A program made the translations under genes and the position numbers. The notes under the pieces are model-generated. The model saw only the letters and a program-made list of their open reading frames with translations. It searched no databases and was not told where the DNA came from. A stretch of 64,000 nt of DNA from Candidatus Poribacteria bacterium (GTDB lineage: Bacteria > Poribacteria > WGA-4E > GCA-2687025): NCBI GenBank assembly GCA_028818695.1, contig JAPPNK010000012.1, forward strand, positions 62,001 to 126,000. The letters are read 5' to 3'. Each line of letters begins with the position of its first letter. Position 1 is the first letter of the stretch. This document shows positions 10,284-18,032 of the stretch, piece after piece.

Positions 10284-11591
10284 TCAGTTGCCGTTTCTAA
10301 AGTAGGTTCCCAAAAGGAACTTCGGCGGCGTCTGATTTCTCGGCTCGCTCGGTATCAGCTCAAAGGCGAAGCCGATCGGAGCGGGGCCGAGGTCGTTCTG
10401 CCGGAAGTTGTACGTCGTCGCGCCCCATCGGGAAGCGGCGGCGACCATGTCGAACTGCTCAAAGGCGTTCGTCTTTCGGTTGTAGCGGATAACGCCCTTG
10501 ATCGTTGCGTCCATGCCGCGTTTCATGTCGATCTTGAAGCCCGAATACGGGTTTGTCTGCCCTGTTGGATCCGCTTCGAGAAGCGCATGCCCTTCGAGAC
10601 GTATCTTCAAGGCGTTTTCGTTTACCGATTCGACGCGCAGCGTCAACCCCGCCTTTTGGATATGTTTGTCGTGCCAAGGCGGCGCCTCGCCCCGCACCTG
10701 ATCAACCAGATGGTACTGCGCGATGCGGCGCACAAGCTCTTTCGGCGCCTCGTATTCCATGCCCGCCTTTGGGTTGTCGGGAATGAGCGCCTGCGCCTCC
10801 TCTTTCCGTATCCAGAGATGGTCAAAGTTGTGCTTCCAAATCTGGACTTCGTCGCTGCTTTTGTCTTTGCGCGGGATGTCGCGCATCGTTTCACGCAGAA
10901 TGAGCGCGCCTTCAGGGAAGGAGCGGTTGAAATTCCGGTCCTTTTCGTAGGACGCGGGAACATCCGCTGTCGGGTTCATTTCGTTCCACTTTTTCAGCGC
11001 CTTGTTCAGCATGCTCAGGACATGCTCAACGCGCGTCGTGTTGATGGAGGCAAGCAGCTCGCCTTCCGACGTGCAGGCGTAAAGCCCCTGGCGGGTGCCG
11101 GTCGGCTTCGTTCTGCCGGAGTAATGGCCTTGTTCAGCCATTTTGCGGAAGAACTCGCCCTCGGCGTCTCTTTGAATCTGCGTGAAGGTGCAGTTGTCGG
11201 CGACAGGAATGAATTGCTCGGTGAGAATTTTGATGACTCGGTCGTCGGAGAAGACGGACGCACGGCCCGTCACGCCGTTGTTTCAGACGCAACCGAGCGG
11301 GTCGCCGTTCATTGCCCAGATGAACATCGGCTTCTCTTGCTGCGCCGATCGGATTCTGCCTTCCCAGATGTCGGGCGTCCATGGTATCTTGCGCCATTTC
11401 GTTTCGCCAGCTTCCGGCAGAATGAAGCGCATGACGGTCTGAAATTGCTCGTCCGTTTGCATGTTCTGTTCGAAGGCGGCTATCACGCTCGACTCCTCCG
11501 CAATCTGCTTCAGTTTGTCGGGATCAATCGTCTGACTGTTTGCGAACGCCGCCGCCGCCAAGACGGCGGCAAAGGCAATCATTCGTCTCAT
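10284..11591 (-). CDS. Secreted thioredoxin-like protein with in-frame UGA: probable selenoprotein
   Basis: One reading frame runs from ATG 11591 to 10284 and is broken only by a single TGA at 11283-11285. Reading that TGA as selenocysteine gives a 435-residue protein with U103. The first part starts with a signal peptide (MRRMIAFAAVLAAAAFANSQ). A thioredoxin-like segment follows, with the strand KPMFIWAMNG, the motif PLGCV-U-NNGVTGR and the strand EQFIPVADN. Cys101 and U103 would form a C-x-U redox pair. A GC-rich hairpin starts 12 nt after the UGA. Conventional calling gives two genes, 11283-11591 and 10284-11273, but the second has no ribosome site and begins mid-domain. The start at 11591 is supported by AGAAGGA and an upstream promoter. 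Downstream residues 110-435 show no family I recognise. Alternatives are a nonsense mutation or a sequencing error. Confidence 0.7.
11253..11271 (-). promoter_or_regulatory. Candidate bacterial SECIS hairpin
   Basis: Starting 12 nt downstream of the UGA, the mRNA can fold GACGGGC against GUGCGUC-side bases as a 7-bp stem (one G-U pair) closing a 5-nt loop CGUGC. The loop begins 19 nt after the UGA and has a G at its second position. Position and shape fit what is known of bacterial SECIS elements, but GC-rich coding DNA yields such hairpins easily, so this is suggestive only. Confidence 0.4.
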
Positions 11592-11628
11592 CGGATCCTT
11601 CTTTCTGTGGTTGCCCGTTCTTTAGATT

Positions 11629-11656
11629 AGTATAACCCAAAGGCGGGCATTTGCAA
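11629..11656 (-). promoter_or_regulatory. Sigma-70-like promoter for the UGA-containing gene
   Basis: On the minus strand TTGCAA (11656-11651) and TATACT (11634-11629) are separated by 16 bp, matching -35 and -10 boxes at 4/6 and 5/6 positions. The start codon is 38 bp downstream. The orientation and distance fit the gene at 10284-11591. Confidence 0.45.
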
Positions 11657-11663
11657 GCGGCAA

Positions 11664-11870
11664 GGTCAGACCTTAGCGCTTTAGTTGGGACATTCGCCTG
11701 GGCGAATGCGGACGGTTTCTGCGGCGCCTCTGGATTCCCTCCCCGTTTTCACGGGGACATGGCTTGCGCGGGAATGACGGCCTGGTTGGCGGCGCCTTTT
11801 TCCCATAAATAGAGCGATCATTCGTTCAAATGTCCCAACTTTACGCAATGAGGTCGGGCAAGGTCTGATC
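11664..11870. repeat. MITE-like inverted-repeat element, about 207 bp
   Basis: The left arm has GGTCAGACCTT then AGTTGGGACATT (11683-11694). The right arm has AATGTCCCAACT (11829-11840) then AAGGTCTGATC, so the 12-bp inner arms are perfect and the outer ones match 10 of 11. No open reading frame of coding character lies inside. The interior resembles a second copy at 11877 and another at 32388. This accounts for most of the 478-bp gene-free stretch between 11592 and 12069. Confidence 0.55.
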
Positions 11871-11876
11871 TCCTCT

Positions 11877-11935
11877 CTTGAGTTCGGACAATTCTGAATG
11901 CGAATGCGGACAGCGTCTGCGGAGCCTATAAGAAT
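11877..11935. repeat. Dispersed repeat copy (TTGAGTTcGGACAATTC type)
   Basis: This stretch, beginning CTTGAGTTCGGACAATTC and containing GAATGCGGACAGCGTC, matches the intergenic segment at 32388-32472 and the interior left part of the element at 11683. The copies are imperfect, and none encodes protein. Confidence 0.5.
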
Positions 11936-12003
11936 AAGGGGGCGAAGGCTCGCTTCATCTGGCGAAAGGTTGACTCGCCGGCGCGTCTCGTGTAAAAACA
12001 TGC

Positions 12004-12032
12004 TTGACAAACGGTCTGCCTGTAGGTAGGCT
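12004..12032 (+). promoter_or_regulatory. Promoter for the sulfite reductase operon
   Basis: A perfect consensus -35 TTGACA (12004-12009) is followed after 17 bp by TAGGCT (12027-12032), a weak -10. The inverted repeat GCCT-gtaggt-AGGC (12018-12031) overlaps the -10 and could be a small operator. The start codon at 12070 lies 37 bp downstream. Confidence 0.4.
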
Positions 12033-12069
12033 TTATGAAAGCATCGTGTTCCCAAAAGAAAGGCGCGGT

Positions 12070-14502
12070 ATGTCCCTCACTGTACGCAACGCTGACATCG
12101 CCTCCAAGATTGCGAGCATTCCTCCAGAAATTGAGCGCGAACTGAACGTCTTCGAGATCGAACTGGATCGCTTTCAAAACGACGATATTCCTGAAAATAT
12201 CTTCACCGAGTTTCGACTTCGACACGGCGTCTATGGACAGCGCCAAGACGGCGTCCAGATGATACGCATCAAAATTCCCTTCGGCGGCGTGACGACGGAG
12301 CAGATGGAGGTCCTCGCCGACGTCTCTGAAGAATACGCCGACGGCGTCTCCCATATCACAACCCGTCAGGACATCCAGTACCACTTCGTCAAGATCAGCG
12401 ACGCCCCCGCGCTCATGCGGCGCCTCGCCTCGGTCGGCATCACGACGCGCGAAGCGTGCGGCAACGTCGTCCGCAACGTCACCGCATGCCCCGAAGCGGG
12501 CGTCTGCGCCGACGACGCCTTCGATGTGACGCCGTATGCGAAGGCGCTGGCGAACTTCCTGCTGCGCCACCCTGAGGCGCAAAACTTCGGCAGAAAGTTC
12601 AAAATCGCCTTCTCCGGCTGCGAAGACAAAGCATGCGGGCTGGCGAACATGCATGACATCGGCCCGATCGCCGCGCTCAAAGAGGTGGACGGCGAAATGA
12701 AGCGCGGATTCCGCTTCCTTGTCGGCGGCGGACTCGGCGCGGTGCCGCATCAGGCGAAGGTTCTTTACGACTTCCTGCCTGAAGAGGAACTGCTGCCGGT
12801 ATCGCAGGCGATCGCGCGCGTCTTCACCCAACACGGCGAACGCAAGCGGCGCATGAAAGCGCGCATGAAGTTTCTGATTGCCAAGATCGGCATCGACGAA
12901 TTCCGCCGCCTTGTGGAAGAGGAGCGGGAGAAGCTCGACTTTGACCCGCGCTGGACGGAGTATCTGAATCATCTGAAAGACTCGGAAGAGTCGCCGTTGA
13001 AACCGCCCTCAACGCTGGACGAAACGGACCTGCCGGACGATTTCCTGCGCTGGAAAGAGCGCAACGTGAAACCGCAGCGCGAGGAAGGGTATGTTTCGGC
13101 GCAGGTCACGCTCCCGCTGGGCGACATCACGGCAGATCAGTTCCGCGATCTTGCCGCCGTCTGCCGAAAGTATGTGAAGGACACGATTCGATTGACGGTG
13201 CCGCAGAACATTCTGGTGCGCTGGCTTAGCGAGGGCGACCTGCTCGACTTTTACAACGACCTGAAGGCGATTCATCTGGACGACTTCGGCACGGAGGGCA
13301 TCTCGGACGTTCTCGCCTGCCCTGGCACCGACTCCTGCAAGCTGGGGATCTCGTCGTCGCGCGGTCTTGCGGCGGTTCTTCGGGAGAAGTTTTTGGACGA
13401 ATCGTACGACGACGTCCGCCATCTGAGCGTCAAGATCAGCGGCTGCCCGAACTCGTGCGGTCAGCATCACATCGCCGACATCGGCTTCTTTGGATCGATC
13501 ATGCGGAAAGGCGGGCATGTCGCGCCGCACTTCCAGGTGGTTCTCGGCGGACAGCAGCAGGGGAATGCGCAGTCGTTCGGGCTTGCGGTCGGCAAGGTGC
13601 CGTCGAAACAGGCGCCCGCGTTTGTCGACAGGCTCCTGGATCTTTACCGGGCGCAGGCGGAGGAGGGCGAAGCGTTCGCCAGCTTCGTTGAGCGCATCGG
13701 CGTTCAAACGGTCAAGGAGAACCTGAGCGAGTTCAACGATCTGCCGGAGTTTGACGACGACGACAGCTTCTACTTCGACTGGGGGCAGGCGCGCGAGTTT
13801 TCGCTTCAGTCTGGGACGGGCGAATGCGCCGGCGAGCTGGTCGATCTGGTCGAGTTCATGTTGACCGAAGCGGACCGCTGGCTCTACGAGGCGGCGCTCC
13901 GTTTTGAAAAAGACCTGTACGAAGCGACGGCTCTGCACACGCTGCAAGGGATGCAGCGCGCCGCGGACGCCCTGCTGACGACGAAGGGCATTCAGCAGAA
14001 AGACCTACAGACGACGGCGGCCGACTTCAAGCGCGAGTTTGTTGAAACGGCGCAGTTCTGGGCTCCGTTCGCCGAGTTCTTCGACAAGTATATCGAGATG
14101 GACAAGTCGGCGCTGAACGAAGAAGGCGCCCACATCGCCATCGAAGAAGCGACCCTGTTTGTCGAGCAGGCGCATGAGGTGTACGGGCGCATGCAGATTC
14201 AGGCGGAAAAGAAACCGCGGACCGCCGCCAAGAAGGCTCCGAAAGCTGCCGCCAAACCGGCCGAGAAGGTCGAAGAGATTGTCGACAGCCTCGACCTGAA
14301 AGGCGTCGCATGCCCCTACAACTACGTCCGCACGAAGCTGCGCATGGAGCAGATGAACGTCGGCGAGCTGCTGGAGATCACGATCGATGACGGCGAGCCG
14401 ATCCGCAACGTTCCCGCCAGCCTCAAAAACGACGGTCAGGAAGTCGTTGACACGAAGAAGATCGGCAGCCATTACCGACTCATCATACGGAAGGCAGAAT
14501 GA
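12070..14502 (+). CDS. Siroheme [4Fe-4S] sulfite/nitrite reductase fused to a C-terminal TusA-like domain
   Basis: The 810-residue product starts with the two-fold repeated sulfite/nitrite reductase hemoprotein (about residues 1-530). The siroheme-iron-sulfur ligands are C417-x5-C423 (ACPGTDSCK) and C459-x3-C463 (SGCPNSCGQHH); the first repeat has TACPEAGVC and SGCEDKACG. A helical segment (about 560-705) follows, then a Lys/Ala-rich linker (KKPRTAAKKAPKAAAKPAEK). The end is a roughly 75-residue TusA/SirA-like domain whose CPY motif carries Cys748. The catalytic half reduces sulfite to sulfide (or nitrite to ammonia) with ferredoxin; TusA domains carry persulfide sulfur. The fusion suggests handing sulfide-derived sulfur to a carrier (inference). 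ATG 12070 was chosen over an upstream start that lies inside the promoter. The stop overlaps the next gene (ATGA). Confidence 0.9.
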   Translation: MSLTVRNADIASKIASIPPEIERELNVFEIELDRFQNDDIPENIFTEFRLRHGVYGQRQDGVQMIRIKIPFGGVTTEQMEVLADVSEEYADGVSHITTRQDIQYHFVKISDAPALMRRLASVGITTREACGNVVRNVTACPEAGVCADDAFDVTPYAKALANFLLRHPEAQNFGRKFKIAFSGCEDKACGLANMHDIGPIAALKEVDGEMKRGFRFLVGGGLGAVPHQAKVLYDFLPEEELLPVSQAIARVFTQHGERKRRMKARMKFLIAKIGIDEFRRLVEEEREKLDFDPRWTEYLNHLKDSEESPLKPPSTLDETDLPDDFLRWKERNVKPQREEGYVSAQVTLPLGDITADQFRDLAAVCRKYVKDTIRLTVPQNILVRWLSEGDLLDFYNDLKAIHLDDFGTEGISDVLACPGTDSCKLGISSSRGLAAVLREKFLDESYDDVRHLSVKISGCPNSCGQHHIADIGFFGSIMRKGGHVAPHFQVVLGGQQQGNAQSFGLAVGKVPSKQAPAFVDRLLDLYRAQAEEGEAFASFVERIGVQTVKENLSEFNDLPEFDDDDSFYFDWGQAREFSLQSGTGECAGELVDLVEFMLTEADRWLYEAALRFEKDLYEATALHTLQGMQRAADALLTTKGIQQKDLQTTAADFKREFVETAQFWAPFAEFFDKYIEMDKSALNEEGAHIAIEEATLFVEQAHEVYGRMQIQAEKKPRTAAKKAPKAAAKPAEKVEEIVDSLDLKGVACPYNYVRTKLRMEQMNVGELLEITIDDGEPIRNVPASLKNDGQEVVDTKKIGSHYRLIIRKAE

Positions 14503-15074
14503 ACAACGACACGCTGAGCCTCGACCGAATCGACCTGAAGCTGTTTTTGGACGATTCGGTCGAGGTGGATTGGGAAGGTTGCGTCCAGGTCTTCACACAT
14601 TGGCTGAAGGCGGATCCTGACGAAGAAGAGTGGCTTGACATCGCCGACTACACGCATATGCCGCAGGGGCCGGGCGTTCTTGTCATCGGTCCGGAAAAGC
14701 ATGTGAGCATCGACGATCGGCGCGGGGAGCTGGGCGTGCTGTACAGCCGGCGCGAGCCGTTCAGCGGAACGAACATTGAGCGGCTTCAACAGCTTGTCTC
14801 GGAGACGGCGCGGTTTGCATGCCTGCTGGAAGAGGCGGACGTCGGCGTCAAGGTCAAGACGGATCGGCTGGAGTTCGTCGTGAACGACCGCCTCGGCTTC
14901 CCGAACGACGCCGAAACGGCAGCCGCGCTAGAGGCAGACCTTCGGGCGGCGCTGGCGTCGGCGGGCGAGCTTTCCTTTGAGCGGGATGAGGACCCTGGGC
15001 AGCGGCTCAACTTGATCGCGCATCCGGCGGAGCCGCTGACAGCAGCCGACTGGGCAGACGGCGTTCCTGAATGA
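14499..15074 (+). CDS. Conserved hypothetical protein coupled to sulfite reductase
   Basis: This 191-residue acidic protein starts inside the stop of the reductase gene (ATGA overlap), so its translation is coupled to it. It has no signal peptide and no membrane segment. I recognise no named family. Visible features are a compact alpha/beta pattern (GVLVIGPEKHVSIDDRRGELGVLYSRRE), a helix with ARFACLLEEAD, and a C-terminal ERDEDPGQRLNLIAHP stretch. Co-occurrence with the TusA-fused reductase suggests an accessory role in sulfur handling or assembly, but this rests only on gene order. Confidence 0.75.
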   Translation: MNNDTLSLDRIDLKLFLDDSVEVDWEGCVQVFTHWLKADPDEEEWLDIADYTHMPQGPGVLVIGPEKHVSIDDRRGELGVLYSRREPFSGTNIERLQQLVSETARFACLLEEADVGVKVKTDRLEFVVNDRLGFPNDAETAAALEADLRAALASAGELSFERDEDPGQRLNLIAHPAEPLTAADWADGVPE

Positions 15075-15195
15075 CGCGGCGCCGATTGCAACGCTTCATG
15101 ATCGCCCCGAGACGCTTTGAGCAACGAAAATGGAGAAGCTGCGCTTAAAGAAGTAAATCTCGCGGCTGATCGTCATGGTTTTCGCAGAATAAAGC

Positions 15196-15792
15196 ATGGC
15201 AATGCTTGAATTCACATGCGAGCTCAAAGACCCAAGCAAAGTCTGCGGACGAGAAGGGTACGAATACGGACATATGGCGTTCGTAGGGGAGCTCGGCCAT
15301 CTGACTTCAAAGCCGGATCCGAACAATCCTCATTACGAACCGTTCATGGCGATCTGGGCAATCCATGATCTGCTGAGCGGTTTGCGGAAGCTTTTGGAAA
15401 GCGATATCGGCGAGACGTTCATGCTTTACACCATCGGCAACCCTTTCACCTTGAAGGTGTGGTTTGTGAAGAAGCCGGACGGGATGGTCGCCGTCATGTC
15501 GTTCCCGGAGCCTGGCTTCTGGAGTAAGATCATGAAAGCAGAAAAACTGCAGCGGTACAAAGACCATCTCGAACGTTATCCAGGCGTCTCAAAGAGCCGG
15601 ATCATCTCCATTCTAAGCTGGGAAGATCTGGTTCGCGCTGTTTCTAAGGGCGTCTTGGAATTTGCCGACCAGCTGGTCACGCGCGCGCCGGATGGAACCG
15701 TTTACCCAGACGCGCTTTATAGCCAGGAAGGTTTGCGAAACGACGTTAAAATGCTGCAGGACAAATTCAGCGCCGCCAATTTGCCAGGCTAA
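15196..15792 (+). CDS. Unknown protein, first copy of a tandem duplicate
   Basis: This 198-residue protein has no signal peptide or transmembrane segment and no family I can name. Conserved features shared with the next gene are CGREGYEYGHM, PDPNNPHYEPFMAIWAI, LYTIGNPFTLKVWFVKKPDG and a C-terminal helical region ending KFSAANLPG. The size, the single globular domain and the tandem duplication resemble immunity proteins of polymorphic toxin systems, but no toxin gene is adjacent, so this is speculation. The start may instead be ATG 15202, which aligns with the start of the paralogue. Confidence 0.75.
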   Translation: MAMLEFTCELKDPSKVCGREGYEYGHMAFVGELGHLTSKPDPNNPHYEPFMAIWAIHDLLSGLRKLLESDIGETFMLYTIGNPFTLKVWFVKKPDGMVAVMSFPEPGFWSKIMKAEKLQRYKDHLERYPGVSKSRIISILSWEDLVRAVSKGVLEFADQLVTRAPDGTVYPDALYSQEGLRNDVKMLQDKFSAANLPG

Positions 15793-15800
15793 GGCAAACA

Positions 15801-16391
15801 ATGCTTGAACTCACATGCGAGCTCGCAAACCCAAGCAAAGTTTGCGGACGGGAAGGGTACGAATACGGGCATATGACGTTCGTAGGCGAGCTCGGACATC
15901 TGACTTCAAAGCCGGATCCGAACAATCCCCATTACGAACCGTTCATGGCGATCTGGGCGATCAACGATCTATTGAAAGGACTGCGGAAGCTTTTGGAAAG
16001 CGATGTCGGCGAGATGTTTATGCTTTACACCATCGGCAACCCGTTCACCTTGAAGGTATGGTTTGTGAAGAAGCCGGACGGGATGGTCGCTGTCAGGTCG
16101 TTCCCGGAGCCTGGCTTCTGGAGCAAGATCATGAAGGCAGAAAAACTGCAGCGGTATAAAGACCATCTCGAACGTTATCCAGGCGTCTCAAAGAGCCGGA
16201 TCATCTCCATTCTAAGCTGGGAAGATCTGGTCCGCGCTGTTTCTAAGGGCGTCTTGGAATTTGCCGACCGGCTGGTCACGCGCGCGCCGGACGGAACCGT
16301 TTATCCGGGCGGGCTTTATCGTCAGGAGAGGCTGCGGTCTAACGTTAAAATGCTGCAGGACAAATTCAGCGCCGCCAATTTGCCAGGCTGA
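15801..16391 (+). CDS. Unknown protein, second copy of a tandem duplicate
   Basis: This 196-residue product is about 90 percent identical by eye to the protein encoded 9 bp upstream, with changes concentrated near residues 35-60 (IHDLLSG versus INDLLKG) and 165-185. TAAGG precedes the ATG. The short spacing implies co-transcription with its twin. No catalytic motif is obvious. As with its partner, the function is unknown. Confidence 0.75.
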   Translation: MLELTCELANPSKVCGREGYEYGHMTFVGELGHLTSKPDPNNPHYEPFMAIWAINDLLKGLRKLLESDVGEMFMLYTIGNPFTLKVWFVKKPDGMVAVRSFPEPGFWSKIMKAEKLQRYKDHLERYPGVSKSRIISILSWEDLVRAVSKGVLEFADRLVTRAPDGTVYPGGLYRQERLRSNVKMLQDKFSAANLPG

Positions 16392-16553
16392 GGACGCGCG
16401 GGAAGACGACAGGGCGCGCGTCCGATTCCCCTTGAAGCATGTCCTCGCGGAAGCGGGGGAGGCGTTAGAGAGTTTCTGGCGGCGTCTCGTCCTGGGCCGC
16501 CGCGATTCTGTCGATACGATGCGCCAACTAAACTCGGAAGGTCCAAATCGCTG

Positions 16554-16582
16554 TTCAAAAAAAGCGCGCCATCGTCTATCAT
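16554..16582 (+). promoter_or_regulatory. Promoter for argG
   Basis: TTCAAA (16554-16559) and TATCAT (16577-16582) are separated by 17 bp and match the -35 and -10 consensus at 4/6 and 5/6 positions, with the argG start 41 bp downstream. The rest of the 232-bp gap from 16392 shows no gene. Confidence 0.4.
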
Positions 16583-16623
16583 AAAGCGTGTGATGCGATT
16601 CATATTCTTTGGAGGCGGTCGGA

Positions 16624-17865
16624 ATGACGCGCGGCGACTTATCCGATAAAAAGGTGTTGGCTCTGGTGTCCGGCGGGCTGGACAGCACAACGATTGTGCA
16701 TTGGCTCTCACAAGCGGGAGTAGACGTAACCGCCGTCACCATCGACCTAGGCCAACCCGACGAAGACGACCTGGAATCGATCCCATCCCGCATGAAAGCG
16801 GCGGGCGCCTCGCAGGCGCTGCTGGTGGACGGCAAAGAGCGCCTAGCCCAGTATATGCTCCAAACGATACAGGGGCAGGCATGGCATGAGGGCATGTACT
16901 GGAACACAACCGGCATCGCGCGAATGGCGAGCGTCGCGGCGGCGCTTCCCGCGATACGCGACCTCGGCATCGAGATTGTGACGCACGGCGCGACCGGACG
17001 CGGAAACGATCAGGCGCGTTTTGAAATCGCCCTAGCCGCGCTCGCCCCTGAAACGCGCGTCTACGCTCCCTGGCGCGACGCCGAATTTATCGATGCGCTC
17101 GGCGGACGAAGCCTCATGATCGATTACTGCGAGGCGAACAGCCTCCCGGTGTCCGCGACGCGCGAAAAACCGTACTCAACCGACGCAAACTTCTGCGGCT
17201 TGACGCATGAGGCGGGCAAGCTCGAAAGCCTCTCGACGCCGACCGACTTTGTCTCGTTCGTCATGGGCTGCTCCCCTATGGACGCCCCCGACAAAACGGA
17301 GCGCGTCTCCATACGGTTTGAGATGGGCGCGCCCGTTCAGGTGAACGGCGAACCGACGGGGCTGGTGAAAGCGTACGAGACGCTGAACGAGATCGCCGGA
17401 CGCAACGGCGTCGGCATCGGACTGGATGTGGTCGAAAACCGTCGCATCGGCATCAAGTCGCGCGGCGTCTATGAAGCGCCGGGCGTGACGCTGCTCGGCT
17501 ACGCATACGGCAAGCTGCTCCAGCTGATTCTGGACCGCAACTCGCGCAAGTTCTTCGACATCGTCTCGCGCCAGATGGCGGACGCGGTCTACGAAGGCGA
17601 ATGGTTCACGCCCCATGCGGCGTCGCTCATCGGCGTGACGGAAGGGATCGCCCGCTTTGCGACGGGCGAAATCGCCGTTCGGCTGTATAAAGGCAATATC
17701 CGCTTCGACTCGGCGGCCGACGCCCCGCACAGCCTCTACGACGAGGAAGGCTCGTCAATGGAAAAAATCGGAGAGTTGAGCCACGAATGGGCGCAGGGAT
17801 ATATGGAGCTCGCGGACTACACGGCGCGCGGCTTTGCCCACAGCGGACAGGCGCGCAAACCATAA
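16624..17865 (+). CDS. argG: Argininosuccinate synthase
   Basis: The 413-residue protein joins citrulline and aspartate using ATP in arginine synthesis. The N-terminal PP-loop ALVSGGLDSTT binds ATP. GATGRGNDQARFE, YAPWRD and SREKPYS-like ATREKPYSTDANF blocks match the family, as does the C-terminal VENRRIGIKSRGVYEAPG. ATG 16624 follows GGAGG; a TTG 15 bases earlier lies on the ribosome site itself and was rejected. No other arginine genes are adjacent, so it appears to stand alone behind its own promoter. Confidence 0.95.
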   Translation: MTRGDLSDKKVLALVSGGLDSTTIVHWLSQAGVDVTAVTIDLGQPDEDDLESIPSRMKAAGASQALLVDGKERLAQYMLQTIQGQAWHEGMYWNTTGIARMASVAAALPAIRDLGIEIVTHGATGRGNDQARFEIALAALAPETRVYAPWRDAEFIDALGGRSLMIDYCEANSLPVSATREKPYSTDANFCGLTHEAGKLESLSTPTDFVSFVMGCSPMDAPDKTERVSIRFEMGAPVQVNGEPTGLVKAYETLNEIAGRNGVGIGLDVVENRRIGIKSRGVYEAPGVTLLGYAYGKLLQLILDRNSRKFFDIVSRQMADAVYEGEWFTPHAASLIGVTEGIARFATGEIAVRLYKGNIRFDSAADAPHSLYDEEGSSMEKIGELSHEWAQGYMELADYTARGFAHSGQARKP

Positions 17866-17943
17866 AGAGCAAAAACGAAATGCCGCGCCGCAGCTTAACC
17901 TGTGATTCCGGGAGCTTGACGCTGAAATTTGCTGTCAAAACCC

Positions 17944-18012
17944 ATCGCTGCCAAACCCGCCGCTTTAGGCGCCGCCGGTTAAGTTGACGGCAGCGATCAA
18001 TCATGTGAGAAT
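17944..18012 (+). promoter_or_regulatory. Inverted repeat overlapping a promoter upstream of the MBL-fold gene
   Basis: ATCGCTGCC (17944-17952) and GGCAGCGAT (17989-17997) are perfect 9-bp inverted arms, with AACC and GGTT continuing the pairing inside. A TTGACG (17984-17989), 17 bp, GAGAAT (18007-18012) promoter overlaps the right arm. This could be an operator or a structured leader; I do not recognise a known riboswitch. Confidence 0.35.
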
Positions 18013-18032
18013 AAAGCCGACTGGAACCGCTT

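Noticed and set aside
10587-11630. 347-residue open frame on the plus strand
   Set aside because: It lies antisense to the UGA-containing gene, is Arg/Leu/Val-rich without any domain, and has no ribosome site. It is an artefact of GC-rich codon use.
11681-12055. 124-residue open frame in the gene-free stretch
   Set aside because: It covers the inverted-repeat element and has no coding character.
11926-12972. 348-residue open frame on the minus strand
   Set aside because: Antisense to the sulfite reductase with its siroheme motifs; no recognisable domain.
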